Both the position numbers and the translations under genes were made by a program. Below the pieces are notes generated by a model, which did no database searches, was not told where the DNA came from, and saw nothing but the letters and a program-made list of their open reading frames with translations. Shown one piece after another: positions 7,736 to 16,672 of a stretch of DNA of 64,000 nucleotides (the stretch's first letter is position 1; every line of letters begins with the position of its first letter). The stretch is from contig NZ_CP107913.1 in the NCBI RefSeq assembly GCF_036014115.1, positions 2,669,001-2,733,000 on the forward strand, given 5' to 3'. This DNA comes from Streptomyces sp. NBC_00448 (lineage in GTDB: Bacteria; Actinomycetota; Actinomycetes; Streptomycetales; Streptomycetaceae).

Positions 7736-8743
7736 CTACGGCGCCACGTCGATCAGCACCTTGCCCACGGCCCCGTCCCGGACCGCCTCGTGTGCCTGCG
7801 CGGTCCGCTCCAGCGGGAAACGGTGGAACGGGAGCCCCACCTCCGGGCCGGCCCGCAACGCGCCGTCGGCGAGCGCGGCGGTGATCGCGGCCACGGCCTC
7901 GTCCTTCGCCTCGTCCGGCACCGTGTAGAGCAGCAGCCCCTGCCAGCGCAGGTTCGCGAACATCGAGTAGCGGACCGGCGCGACGAACTCCTGGGAGTCG
8001 TCCGCGTAGAACGCGATCACCGCGTTGTTCGCGGTGACGGCCGCGTCCAGTTCCGCGTTGTGCCCCGGTGCGACCTCGACCACGATGTGCACGCCGTCGG
8101 GCGCGATCCGGCGGATCTCGGCCGCCGCGTCCTGCTCGCGGTAGTTGACGACGTGGTGCGCGCCGGCCGCGGTGGCCAGCGCGGCCTTCTCCGGGCCGCT
8201 GACCGTGGTGATGACGGTGGCGCCGGCCCAACGGGCGAGCTGGATCGCGGCGTTGCCCACCGCGCCCGCGCCGCCGGCGACCAGGACCGTACGCCCGTCG
8301 AGCGCGCCGGGGGCCAGCCGGGTGGGGCCGTACTCCGCCACGGTCAGCGCGCGGTGGGCGGTGATCGCGGGCACCCCGATGCTGGCGCCGAGGTCGAACG
8401 ACGCGCGGTCCGGCAGCGGTACGGCCTGCCGGGCCGGCACCGTGGTGACCTCCTGCGCGGTGCCGTCGGGCCGCCGGTGGGCCGACTCCCACAGCCATAC
8501 CCGCTCGCCGACCCGCTCGGCCGGCACGCCCGCGCCGACCGCGTCGATCACGCCGGAACCGTCCTGGTTGGGCACCTGCGGCCGTTCCGGCTCCGTGCCC
8601 TGCCGCGACTTCCAGTCCGTCGGGTTGACTCCGGAGACCCGGACCTTCACCCGCACCTCACCGGGCCCCGGTTCCGGCACCGGCCGGTCGGTGAGGGTGA
8701 GTACGTCGGGTCCGCCACTGGTGGTGTAAACGATGGCCTTCAT
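7736..8743 (-). CDS. NADPH:quinone oxidoreductase, zinc-independent MDR type
   Basis: A 335-residue medium-chain dehydrogenase/reductase. It begins MKAIVYTTSGGPDVLTL, carries the GroES-like SGVNPTDWKSR segment and the Rossmann motif VAGGAGAVGNAAIQLARWAG near residue 155. The structural and catalytic zinc ligands of alcohol dehydrogenases are missing, which places it with quinone oxidoreductase/zeta-crystallin enzymes that reduce quinones or enones with NADPH. Divergent from the haemoglobin gene across 166 bp, a pairing compatible with redox or nitric-oxide stress, though no shared operator was identified. Confidence 0.85.
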   Translation of the reverse strand: MKAIVYTTSGGPDVLTLTDRPVPEPGPGEVRVKVRVSGVNPTDWKSRQGTEPERPQVPNQDGSGVIDAVGAGVPAERVGERVWLWESAHRRPDGTAQEVTTVPARQAVPLPDRASFDLGASIGVPAITAHRALTVAEYGPTRLAPGALDGRTVLVAGGAGAVGNAAIQLARWAGATVITTVSGPEKAALATAAGAHHVVNYREQDAAAEIRRIAPDGVHIVVEVAPGHNAELDAAVTANNAVIAFYADDSQEFVAPVRYSMFANLRWQGLLLYTVPDEAKDEAVAAITAALADGALRAGPEVGLPFHRFPLERTAQAHEAVRDGAVGKVLIDVAP

Positions 8744-8909
8744 GATCAGAGCAAACTACTCCCGGCGCGCTTCTCTTCCCCGCGCGGCGCGGCCACGGAA
8801 CGGCACTTGCCCCTCGTTCGCCCCCTCCTCGCGGAAGCCGCTGCTCCGTTTGGTGCGCTCGCGGCGAAGCCGCGTGCTCCCGGCCCTCCCCGGAACGAGG
8901 ATGGGACAC

Positions 8910-9356
8910 ATGCCCGAGCAGCCGAGCTTCTACGACGCCCTCGGCGGTGCCGACGCCCTGCACCGCCTGATCGACTCCTTCTACGACCAGGTCCTCCAGG
9001 ACCCCCTGCTGGCACCGGTCTTCGCCGACTTCACGCCCACCCACGTCGAGCACGTGGTGGTGTGGCTGTCGGAGGTGTTCGGCGGCCCCGCGGAGTACAG
9101 CGCGAAGCTCGGCGGCCACCACGCCCTGCTCTCCCACCATGTCGACCTCGCGATCACCGAGGAACAGCGGGCCCGGTGGGTGGAGTTGATGCTCGCCACG
9201 GCCGCGAAGGAACTGCCCGCCGACGCCCTGCTGCAGCGGCGCTTCGCGGAGTACGTCGAGTGGGGTACGCGCATCGCGAAGTCGGTGTCCCAGCCGGGCG
9301 CGACCGTGGGCGACCCGGGGCCGACGCCGCGCTGGGGGTGGGACGGGCTGGACTGA
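8910..9356 (+). CDS. Group II truncated haemoglobin
   Basis: A 148-residue globin. FYDALGG and the helix LHRLIDSFYDQVLQDPLL carry the B10 tyrosine; the proximal histidine is in LLSHHVDLAIT. The DPGPTPRWGWDG tail is typical of actinobacterial copies annotated as globin or oxidoreductase. Group II proteins bind oxygen and detoxify nitric oxide or peroxide. The ATG at 8910 is preferred over 8901 because GAACGAGG ends about 9 nt upstream of it. Confidence 0.88.
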   Translation: MPEQPSFYDALGGADALHRLIDSFYDQVLQDPLLAPVFADFTPTHVEHVVVWLSEVFGGPAEYSAKLGGHHALLSHHVDLAITEEQRARWVELMLATAAKELPADALLQRRFAEYVEWGTRIAKSVSQPGATVGDPGPTPRWGWDGLD

Positions 9357-9422
9357 GCCCACCGCGCCCCGTCACCCGCAGCCCCGTGGCCGGCAGACCC
9401 GTCACCCGTCACCCGCTGTCGG

Positions 9423-9791
9423 CTACATCGACGGCTCGGGCAGCTCCACCCGGTCCGCCGTCGGGGCGATCCGCGGGCCGCGCGGCACATAGCTGCCCGA
9501 CGCCCCGCCGTGCCCCCGGTGCACCAGCAGCCCGGCCAGCGGGTCCGGCACCGCGTCGAGCGCGGCCCGGGTGCCGGGGAGCGAGCGCCACCACAGCCAC
9601 GACTCCTCCGTCAGGAAGGCGACTTCGAGCACGACTCCCCAGCTGTGCGTGTACCACTCCCACTGCGTCGCGCCGTTGGTCACCAGCGACTCGGCGAGCG
9701 CCTGGGTGTGGGCGTCGCGCCACGCCGCGGCGGAGATCTCCGCGCGCTCGGCGTCCATGACCTCGATCGACCACCAGTCCGCAGCGTTCAT
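9423..9791 (-). CDS. Conserved hypothetical protein, Trp-rich
   Basis: A 122-residue protein I do not recognise. Its central part has many tryptophans (WEWYTHSWGVVLEV, EESWLWWRSLPG). No signal peptide, membrane helix or known motif is seen; it is probably a small cytoplasmic protein. The ATG at 9791 gives MNAADWWSIEVM. A GTG at 9815 would add eight residues. AAGG lies directly against the ATG, too close for a good ribosome-binding site, so the true start is uncertain. Confidence 0.6.
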   Translation of the reverse strand: MNAADWWSIEVMDAERAEISAAAWRDAHTQALAESLVTNGATQWEWYTHSWGVVLEVAFLTEESWLWWRSLPGTRAALDAVPDPLAGLLVHRGHGGASGSYVPRGPRIAPTADRVELPEPSM

Positions 9792-9858
9792 CCTTCGACG
9801 ATAGGCATCGGCCACGGTGTCCGGTAGGGGTGCAACACGCCCTGACCGTGATCCTTTT

Positions 9859-9891
9859 CGCCCGGGTGCGCCCTTTGCGCGCACCCGGGCG
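9859..9891. terminator. 13-bp perfect hairpin
   Basis: CGCCCGGGTGCGC at 9859-9871 pairs perfectly with 9879-9891 over a 7-nt loop. It lies downstream of the oxidoreductase/tautomerase operon on the minus strand, with no U-run, as is common in actinobacteria. Confidence 0.75.
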
Positions 9892-9923
9892 GATTTGCCC
9901 CTGGGAATCGGGGACCAGAACCC

Positions 9924-10799
9924 CTACGAGCCGAGGGCTTCCTCCGCCGCGGCGAGGATCTCGGTGACCCGCAGCCCGAACCTGGCGTCGCACGGGTGCG
10001 GTTCCGCGGCGGTCAGCGCGTCGATCGCGCGCGCCATCGCGTCGGTCGCCGGGCCGCTGACACCGTCGGGGAACGTCGCGATCCCGGGCGCGCCCCGGAA
10101 CTCGATCGCCACGCCGGCGCCGGCCGGCGGCGAGGTCAGCGTCAGTACGGAGGTGCTCGACGCGCCGGAGTCGTGCCGCAGCGTCAGGTGGACCAGGTCG
10201 CCCGGGCCGCGGGCCGCGTGCACCTCGGTGGCGTCGCCGAGCACCGGCAGCAGCACCGACAGGGCGTGCGGGCCGACGTCCCACAGCCCGCCCTTCTCCC
10301 GCCGCCACGGCGAGTCGGCGTACGGGCTGGTGTCGCCGCCGAAGACCGCGCCGTACCAGTCGGCGCGGCCGGTGAACCACTGTCCGGCCGCGGCCTGGCG
10401 CTCCAGCCACCCGGACGCGCCGGCGTCGAAGCGCAGCGTGAAGAACACCACCGAGCGCACCCCGGTGGACTCCACGGCCGTGACCACCTCCCGCGCGGCC
10501 TCGACGGTCTGCGCGAGCGGCTTGTCCAGCAGCAGGTGGCGTCCGGCCCGCGCCGCCTTCGCGGCCAGCGGTGCCTGGAGGGACGGCGGCAGGGCGATCG
10601 CCACCGCGTCCACGTCGTCGATCAGCGCGTCGGGGTCGCCGTACGCGCGCCCGCCGAACTCCCGCGCCAGTTGCTCGGCCGCCTCCGGCCGGCGCCCCCA
10701 CACCCCGGCCAGTTCCACGCCCGGGTGGGCGGCCAGCGCGGGTGCGTGCGCCTTCAACGCCCACGGGCCGGTCCCGAGCAGCCCCACCCGCAGCGTCAT
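9924..10799 (-). CDS. Gfo/Idh/MocA-family NAD(P)-dependent oxidoreductase
   Basis: A 291-residue protein with an N-terminal Rossmann fold (VGLLGTGPWALKAHAPAL) and the family EKP-type motif as LLLDKPLAQTVEAA near residue 95, whose lysine is catalytic in inositol or sugar dehydrogenases. It is shorter than the usual 330-380 residues and its C-terminal alpha/beta domain looks minimal. Substrate unknown, probably a sugar or cyclitol. The start overlaps the stop of the upstream tautomerase gene (ATGA), so the two are co-translated. Confidence 0.85.
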   Translation of the reverse strand: MTLRVGLLGTGPWALKAHAPALAAHPGVELAGVWGRRPEAAEQLAREFGGRAYGDPDALIDDVDAVAIALPPSLQAPLAAKAARAGRHLLLDKPLAQTVEAAREVVTAVESTGVRSVVFFTLRFDAGASGWLERQAAAGQWFTGRADWYGAVFGGDTSPYADSPWRREKGGLWDVGPHALSVLLPVLGDATEVHAARGPGDLVHLTLRHDSGASSTSVLTLTSPPAGAGVAIEFRGAPGIATFPDGVSGPATDAMARAIDALTAAEPHPCDARFGLRVTEILAAAEEALGS

Positions 10800-11170
10800 G
10801 CGCGCACCGCCGGCGTCTCGTGGCGGGCGTACGTCTCGCGGTCCAGCTCCCGTACGTCGACCGACATCTGGAGCTCCGCGGCCGGCAGCGGCGGGACGGA
10901 GTCGCGCAGCAGTTCCAGCACCGCCTCGGCCAGCTCCCGCCTCACCTGCGGGGTGCGGCCGGACAGGATGCCGGTCTGCACGTGGACCATGGCGTAGCCC
11001 GATGATCCGTCGGCGATGTACGTCTCGTCGAGCCGGACGAAGCGGGTCTTGCAGCCCGCGGCCCGGCCGCCGGCGATCCGCACGAGGGCTTCGTGCAGGC
11101 CCTTGGCGAAACGGGGTCGGTCGAAGGTGTCGGCGAGTTCGGCGGAGTACTCCACGATGCTGTGCGGCAT
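10796..11170 (-). CDS. 5-carboxymethyl-2-hydroxymuconate isomerase-like tautomerase
   Basis: A 124-residue CHMI-family protein (PF02962-like). The start MPHSIVEYSAEL leaves Pro at position 2, the catalytic amino-terminal proline after methionine removal in the tautomerase superfamily. CHMI normally isomerises a diacid in homoprotocatechuate breakdown, but no other pathway gene is nearby, so the local role is open. A longer reading from 11218 was rejected because it places Pro2 internally. Confidence 0.8.
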   Translation of the reverse strand: MPHSIVEYSAELADTFDRPRFAKGLHEALVRIAGGRAAGCKTRFVRLDETYIADGSSGYAMVHVQTGILSGRTPQVRRELAEAVLELLRDSVPPLPAAELQMSVDVRELDRETYARHETPAVRA

Positions 11171-11270
11171 GTCACCGACCCTACCCGGGCCGGGTGCCGG
11201 CCCGGGGAATGCGGGCACCCTCTGGGACGGGCGGGGCGGATGAGGAGGTTCCCGCTGGTCACGGCGGCCA

Positions 11271-11310
11271 GTTCACACGTGGTTAACACCTGGGCAACGG
11301 ACGGGAAAAC
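11271..11310 (+). promoter_or_regulatory. Array of four 11-bp repeats upstream of glnII (GlnR/PhoP-type site)
   Basis: Four hexamers in strict 11-bp register: GTTCAC (11271), GTTAAC (11282), GGCAAC (11293), GGAAAA (11304). This fits the PHO-box repeat (GTTCACC every 11 bp). It also resembles the GlnR box, in which GTnAC and GnAAC half-sites are separated by six bases. In S. coelicolor, GlnR activates and PhoP represses glnII, as I recall. The array ends 83 bp before the GTG start. Confidence 0.65.
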
Positions 11311-11393
11311 CGCCGTTGGGACGCTGCGTACCGGCCCGATCAGCGCGGCTCGGGGCCGCACCCGCGCTCACGTTCGTTAAGGATGGCGTCACC

Positions 11394-12413
11394 GTGACCT
11401 ACAAGGCTGAGTACATCTGGATAGACGGCACCGCGCCGACGGCCAAGCTCCGCTCGAAGACGAGGATTCTCGCCGACGGCGCCGAGCTGCCGATCTGGGG
11501 CTTCGACGGCTCCAGCACCAACCAGGCCGAGGGCCACGCCTCGGACCGCGTACTCAAGCCGGTCGCCACCTTCGCCGACCCGATCCGCGGCGGCGACGAC
11601 AAACTCGTGCTGTGCGAGGTCTTCGACATCGACGGCACCCCGCACGAGTCCAACACGCGCGCGGCGCTGCGGGAGATCGCCGAGAAGTTCGCCGACCAGG
11701 AGTCGCTGTTCGGCATCGAGCAGGAGTACACGTTCTTCCAGGGCTCGCGCCCGCTCGGCTTCCCGGAGAACGGCTTCCCGGCGCCGCAGGGCGGCTACTA
11801 CTGCGGGGTCGGCGCCGACGAGATCTTCGGCCGCCCGGTGGTGGAGAAGCACCTCGACAACTGCCTCGCCGCGGGCCTGGGCATCTCCGGCATCAACGCC
11901 GAGGTGATGCCGGGCCAGTGGGAGTTCCAGGTCGGCCCGCTCAGCCCGCTGGAGGTCTCCGACCACCTGTGGGTGGCGCGCTGGCTGCTCTACCGCACCG
12001 CCGAGGACTTCGGCGTCTCCGCCACCCTCGACCCCAAGCCCGCCAAGGGCGACTGGAACGGCGCGGGCGCGCACACCAACTTCTCCACCAAGAAGATGCG
12101 CGAGAACTACGAGGCGATCATCGAGGCCGCCGAGGCGCTGGGCCGCGACGACAAGCCGCTGGAGCACATCAAGAACTACGGCCCCGGCGTCGAGCACCGC
12201 CTCACCGGCGCCCACGAGACCGCCCCGTGGAACGAGTACAGCTACGGCGTCTCCAACCGCGGCGCGTCGGTGCGCATCCCGTGGCAGGTCGAGGTGGACC
12301 AGAAGGGCTACATCGAGGACCGCCGGCCGAACGCGAACATCGACCCGTACGTGGTGACGCGGCTGATCGTGGACACTTGCGGCAGCGCGTTGGAGAAGGC
12401 CGGCCTGGTCTGA
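11394..12413 (+). CDS. glnII: Glutamine synthetase type II
   Basis: A 339-residue eukaryotic-type glutamine synthetase: VTYKAEYIWIDGT at the start, then the substrate loops WGFDGSSTNQAEG, FGIEQEYTFFQ, PGQWEFQVG, and the ATP/metal segment RIPWQVEVDQKGYIEDRRP. It makes glutamine from glutamate and ammonia with ATP in the cytoplasm. Type II enzymes are octamers/decamers, heat-labile and not adenylylated, so GlnE at 24.3 kb should not act on it. The GTG at 11394 is preceded by AAGGA about 10 nt upstream and matches the length of streptomycete homologues. The 11-bp repeat array upstream suggests nitrogen and phosphate control, and a strong hairpin follows the gene. Confidence 0.97.
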   Translation: MTYKAEYIWIDGTAPTAKLRSKTRILADGAELPIWGFDGSSTNQAEGHASDRVLKPVATFADPIRGGDDKLVLCEVFDIDGTPHESNTRAALREIAEKFADQESLFGIEQEYTFFQGSRPLGFPENGFPAPQGGYYCGVGADEIFGRPVVEKHLDNCLAAGLGISGINAEVMPGQWEFQVGPLSPLEVSDHLWVARWLLYRTAEDFGVSATLDPKPAKGDWNGAGAHTNFSTKKMRENYEAIIEAAEALGRDDKPLEHIKNYGPGVEHRLTGAHETAPWNEYSYGVSNRGASVRIPWQVEVDQKGYIEDRRPNANIDPYVVTRLIVDTCGSALEKAGLV

Positions 12414-12442
12414 GACCGGGTCCGTACCACTCCGGCCCGCGA

Positions 12443-12477
12443 GGGGGCGCCTCCGCCGAACCGGCGGGGGCGCCCCT
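12443..12477 (+). terminator. glnII terminator hairpin
   Basis: A stem of about 15 bp (one G-T pair) with an AAC loop at 12459-12461; GGGGCGCC pairs with GGCGCCCC at the base. It starts about 30 bp after the glnII stop. Confidence 0.8.
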
Positions 12478-12571
12478 GTCGTTGTCCCTCCGGCGTCCCG
12501 CCGCGGCAGCCCTCACACGATCGGGTGACGCCGCCGGGTGACCATCGCACTGACGGCTCGTTCGACACTGC

Positions 12572-14686
12572 GTGAAGACGCAAGCGGCATCCGAGACCTC
12601 CGCATCCTCCCGCGGCTCGTCCGCCACCGTGTCGGTGGCGCAGGCCGAGGCGGCCCTGATCGAGCACTACCCGCGGCTGGTACGGCTGGCCTACGTGACG
12701 CTGCCGGCCGGCCTCGGCAAGCACCGCCGGGCGATGGCCGCGCACCGGCTGGTGCAGTCCGCGCTGCCGACCTCGCCCGCGCCCTCGCGGCAGGGCGGCG
12801 CGTACGGGGTGCTGCGGGTGCGGGTGCTGCGCGCGGCACTGGAGTTCGACGACCAGGGCCGGCTGCGGGCGGCCCTGGAGGGCGTACGGATGCCGCGGGT
12901 GATGGGGCTGCGGGCGCACCCGCAGGCGGGCGGCGACGGGGAGTTGGCGCTCTACCGCGCGCTGTCCGCGCTGCCGGCCCCGGCCCGGGCGGCGTACGCC
13001 CTGATGTCCGCGGAGGCCCTGGGCGAGCCGGACGCGCGCGGCGTGCTGGACGCGGCGGGCGTGGGCGACCCGCGCGAGGCGGTACGGGCGGCGGCCGGCG
13101 TCCGCGTCCCCGCGCAGGCGGTCGCGGGCGGCACCGGTACGGGCGCCATGCCGGGCGTGGTGACCGGGGTCGTGACGGGTACGGGCGTCGACGCCGGCCC
13201 GGGCCTGGGCCTGGGCAGCAACGCGTTCACCGGTGCCGGGGCCCGCTCCGGCGCGACGGCGGCGGGCCCGGCCGCGGGCCGACTGCTGATGGCGTCGGGC
13301 GAGTTCGACGCCTGCACGCTGCAACTGCGCCCCACCGACCTGCTGCGGCGCCGCCGCCGGGGACGGATCGGCGGCAGCGCGGCCGCGGTGGTCGCCGTCG
13401 GCGCGCTGCTGTTCGCGATCGCCGGCAGCGGCTCCTCCTCGCAGCACTACGCGGCTTCCGGCACGCCCGCCGCCGACCCGCACGCGCTGGACCCGGCCGC
13501 GCTGGTCCGGGTGCCGGCCACCCAGTGGAAGGCGACCGCCCGGCTGGACTTCTCGGCCTGGCCGGCGCGCGGCAGCCGTACGAAGGACACCGCGCTGCTC
13601 GGCCGGGCGCTGTCGGTGTGGGCGAACCCCGGGGCGTCGGTGGACGTCAGCTCCACCGCGGGCACCCCCAGGAGCGGCCCCGCGCAGCCGCCGCAACTGC
13701 TCTTCGCCGGGGACGAGGACGCCGCGACCGTGGTGATCTTCTACGACGGGCTGCGGGTGGTGCGCTACGCCCAGCCGAGGACCGGTTCCGGGCGGGCCGC
13801 GCTCGACTTCGCGCAGGCCGAGGACGCGGATCTGACCACGTCGGCGGCGCTGCTGGTGGACCGGGTGGACGGCAACGCCCGCTTCCTGACCGCGCCGTGG
13901 GTGGCGCAGACGCAGGTCCGGGACCTGTTCAAGCCGGACCAGGCGGCGACCGACCTGCACCGGTCCGCGGACGGCGTGACCGACCCGGTGCCGATGGCGG
14001 GGGCGGGCGCGACCGCGGGGACCACCGGTTCCGCGGCGTGCGGGACGACCTGGCCGGTGATGCAGTTGCGCTCCTCCAGTTCGATCGCCGAGAAGCACTC
14101 CTTCCTGCTCACCGACCTCGGCGACCTCGCGCCGGTGCACCTCACGTACACCCCGCCGCCGTCCGTGGGCGAGGCGGCGGCGCCGGTGGAGGCCACCGGG
14201 CCGAAGGCGCTGGTGAGTTGGGCGCACAGCGCGTGCCGGCTGGTCGAGCTGCGCGGGCAGGGCGTGAAGGCCGTCAACGACTGGGAGTTCGCGGACACCG
14301 CGCTGCCCGAGGGCGCGGGCGACGCGTCGTGGACGTGCGACCGGGCGGACACCTGGCGGGGGCCGGGCATCGCGCTGGTGCAGTTCGTGCCGCCCGCCGC
14401 GAAGGCCGACGAGCTCGGCACGCTGGCGGGGCAGCAGGCCGACGGGAACGCGTGCAGCCGCTTCGACCAGCATGTGATGGCCGGGGTGATGTGGAAGTCG
14501 CCCGCGGACCACTGGTACCTGCTGGCGGCCGGCAGCCGTGACACCGCGTCGATCAAGGCGACGCACGGGGTGAACGCCACGTCCGAGGGGCCCTTCCTGG
14601 CGACCCCGGCCGCGCGCGGCACCCGTGCGACCCTCGCCGGGCGCCTCACCGACGGCAAGCCGCTGGCGCCGCTGGGCAACGACTAG
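12572..14686 (+). CDS. Sigma-factor-like domain fused to a membrane-anchored extracellular domain
   Basis: A 704-residue protein. Residues about 20-180 resemble the helical core of ECF sigma factors (AQAEAALIEHYPRLVRLAYV, then LYRALSALPAPARAAYALM), but region 4 is not clearly intact. A Gly/Thr-rich linker follows, then RRRRRGR and one transmembrane helix (about 265-285), and a roughly 420-residue outside domain with several cysteines. It may be a sensor with a degenerate sigma-like cytoplasmic module. I do not recognise the outer domain. The GTG at 12572 has no clear ribosome-binding site; a second GTG (VSVAQAEAAL) about 20 codons on is possible. Confidence 0.65.
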   Translation: MKTQAASETSASSRGSSATVSVAQAEAALIEHYPRLVRLAYVTLPAGLGKHRRAMAAHRLVQSALPTSPAPSRQGGAYGVLRVRVLRAALEFDDQGRLRAALEGVRMPRVMGLRAHPQAGGDGELALYRALSALPAPARAAYALMSAEALGEPDARGVLDAAGVGDPREAVRAAAGVRVPAQAVAGGTGTGAMPGVVTGVVTGTGVDAGPGLGLGSNAFTGAGARSGATAAGPAAGRLLMASGEFDACTLQLRPTDLLRRRRRGRIGGSAAAVVAVGALLFAIAGSGSSSQHYAASGTPAADPHALDPAALVRVPATQWKATARLDFSAWPARGSRTKDTALLGRALSVWANPGASVDVSSTAGTPRSGPAQPPQLLFAGDEDAATVVIFYDGLRVVRYAQPRTGSGRAALDFAQAEDADLTTSAALLVDRVDGNARFLTAPWVAQTQVRDLFKPDQAATDLHRSADGVTDPVPMAGAGATAGTTGSAACGTTWPVMQLRSSSSIAEKHSFLLTDLGDLAPVHLTYTPPPSVGEAAAPVEATGPKALVSWAHSACRLVELRGQGVKAVNDWEFADTALPEGAGDASWTCDRADTWRGPGIALVQFVPPAAKADELGTLAGQQADGNACSRFDQHVMAGVMWKSPADHWYLLAAGSRDTASIKATHGVNATSEGPFLATPAARGTRATLAGRLTDGKPLAPLGND

Positions 14687-14734
14687 GACGGGCCGGGGTC
14701 GGGCGGGCCGAAAGAGGCCGGAGCCCGGGTCGGG

Positions 14735-15271
14735 CTAGGACGGCTGGGAGGGCGCCGGGCTCGGGGCGAGAACCGGGGGCTGGGCCGGGAGTTGCGGCAC
14801 CAGGAGCCGCATCGTCACGTGGTCGTCGTCGCGGCCGTCCTCCTCCCAGCCCTGCCGGGCGTAGAAAGCACGGGCGCGGGCGTTCGGCGCGAAGACCTCC
14901 AGGCGGGCCACGGCGACCTTGGCGGCCTGCCACTCGGCGACACACGCCTGGTGCAGCGCGGTGCCGGTGCCGGTGCGCCACACCTCGGGGTCGATGTGGA
15001 AGTGGAACAGCTCGTCTCCGTCGAACCGGGCGCCGAGCACCGCGAACCCCACGATGTGATCCTGCCGCGTCGCGCACAGCACGGTGCGCTCCCGCGAGAC
15101 GATCGCCTGCGCGGTCCCCGCCCGCTGCCGCTCCAACTCGGCCGGCCCGCTGTAGACCTCGCTCGCCAGGTGTCCCCCGTAATACGTGGCCCTGGCTCGG
15201 GCGTGAACTCCACAGATCTCGTCCAAATCCTCGATCGAGGCGTGCCGGATCTCGAGTTGCGGGGTGCTCAT
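14735..15271 (-). CDS. GNAT-family N-acetyltransferase
   Basis: A 178-residue acetyltransferase. The core shows the acetyl-CoA-binding motif WRTGTGTALHQACV (motif A, R/Q-x-x-G-x-G/A) and the C-terminal NARARAFYARQGWEEDG segment with the conserved FYxxxGF-like signature. A Pro/Ser-rich tail ends the protein. Acceptor unknown. The ATG at 15271 starts MSTPQLEIRHAS; an ATG six codons upstream (15289) gives MRVHVP and cannot be excluded, since neither has a good Shine-Dalgarno. Confidence 0.85.
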   Translation of the reverse strand: MSTPQLEIRHASIEDLDEICGVHARARATYYGGHLASEVYSGPAELERQRAGTAQAIVSRERTVLCATRQDHIVGFAVLGARFDGDELFHFHIDPEVWRTGTGTALHQACVAEWQAAKVAVARLEVFAPNARARAFYARQGWEEDGRDDDHVTMRLLVPQLPAQPPVLAPSPAPSQPS

Positions 15272-15543
15272 GGGTACATGGACGCGCAAGATGCCCCAAA
15301 GGTTCCCCCACCCGGGGCACGGGTGACACGCCTCACTTGCGACACCTCCGTGAAGGTCGTGCCCACAACACGCAGTCCCTGTGCGGATGTTGTGCAGACC
15401 TCGCTCTCCGGAAAGCTCACAGCGAGCCCCCTTCGGCTCTTTCCAGCCAGGAAGTTGGCTGATTCATCCGGTCAAATCACTCCATCGGGTGATCAATTCC
15501 CGATCATCGACGTGCACCCGAACGGCTCCCATACGGTCACTCC

Positions 15544-16449
15544 ATGGTCACTTCCCGACACGAAGCGTCGCATCGCATATTCCAGGACCGCCCCGAACTC
15601 CTCACCCCCGTCTTCGGCATCCTCGGCGTGCGGATTCCGCACGAACCGGTGATCGAGGTCCTGCCGACGGACGTCACGGAGATGCAGCCGGTGGAGCGGC
15701 GGGTGGACACGGTGCTGCGCCTCAAACCCGACGACGGCTCCAACGGACTGCTCCTCGCGATCGAGGCCCAAGGGCGCCGCGACGAGAAGAAGCCCTCGAG
15801 TTGGGCGTACTACCTCTCCTACCTCAGCGCGAAGTACGACTGTCCGACGCTGCTGCTGGTCGTCTGCCAGGACAGGACGACCGCGGAGTGGACCGCGGGC
15901 CCCTTCCGCCACGGCTGGGGCGGCTGGACCGCCCTCTCGGTGCGCCCGCTCTCCCTGGGCCCCGACAACATCCCGGTGATCACGGACCCGGCCGAGGCGG
16001 CGGAACACCTGGCCCTCGCCACGTTCTCGGCCATGACGCATGGTCGCCACCGGGACAGTCCCGCCATACTGGAAGCGCTGGCGCAGGCCCTCGGCACAGC
16101 GGACGCCGAATCGTTCAAGTACTACTCGACCATGCTGGAGATCGGCCTGGGGGGCACCCCGGCACGCGACACCTGGAGGAAGCTGATGAAGAACGGAACC
16201 TACTTCCCCGGCCGCGGAACGCTCATCGAGGAGACGTTCCTGGAAGGCAAGAGCGAAGGTCTGACCGAGGGGAAGTCCGAGGGAATGGCCGAGTCCGTGC
16301 TGCTCATGCTCCAGCAGCGCCAGATCCCCGTGTCCGACGAGGCCCGCAACCGCATCCTGACCCACCACGACCGCGAAGACCTCAAGTTGTGGCTGGCCCG
16401 CACCCTCACCGTCAGCACCGTCGACGAACTCTTCACGAACGCCGGCTGA
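15544..16449 (+). CDS. Rpn-like PD-(D/E)XK nuclease-fold protein
   Basis: A 301-residue protein. A possible catalytic core is VDTVLRL (Asp) and LLLAIEAQG (ExQ, the Glu-x-Gln variant of ExK) at about residues 57-82. This fits the Rpn/COG5464 group of recombination-promoting or transposase-derived nucleases. The C-terminal third has a charged repeat (EGKSEGLTEGKSEG, about 235-250), also seen in that group. Streptomycetes carry many single copies; biological role unknown. The 272-bp gap upstream holds a perfect TGATC-N7-GATCA repeat at 15490-15506 but no other gene that I can see. Confidence 0.65.
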   Translation: MVTSRHEASHRIFQDRPELLTPVFGILGVRIPHEPVIEVLPTDVTEMQPVERRVDTVLRLKPDDGSNGLLLAIEAQGRRDEKKPSSWAYYLSYLSAKYDCPTLLLVVCQDRTTAEWTAGPFRHGWGGWTALSVRPLSLGPDNIPVITDPAEAAEHLALATFSAMTHGRHRDSPAILEALAQALGTADAESFKYYSTMLEIGLGGTPARDTWRKLMKNGTYFPGRGTLIEETFLEGKSEGLTEGKSEGMAESVLLMLQQRQIPVSDEARNRILTHHDREDLKLWLARTLTVSTVDELFTNAG

Positions 16450-16672
16450 GCCGGACTCACCCACCACACCAGCACACCCCCTTCGCCGGACCGGGCTTGG
16501 CCTCGGTCCGGCGGAGGTGTTCGAGGGGTGGGGTGGGGCGGCAATCGGGTTGCTGCAAAAGGGCGTAAGCGTTTTCGGGTGGGCGGGGCGCGGAGGGGTC
16601 GCTGGGGGCGCCGTCGGGGGCCGGGAGCCCTCGGGTGGGGGCGCAGGGGCGGTGGATCGGCGGTGCAGGCTC

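Noticed and set aside
11316..11393. Upstream ATG extending GlnII by 26 residues
   Set aside because: It would overlap the region just after the 11-bp repeat array; the GTG at 11394 has AAGGA upstream and gives the family-standard VTYKAEYIWIDG start.
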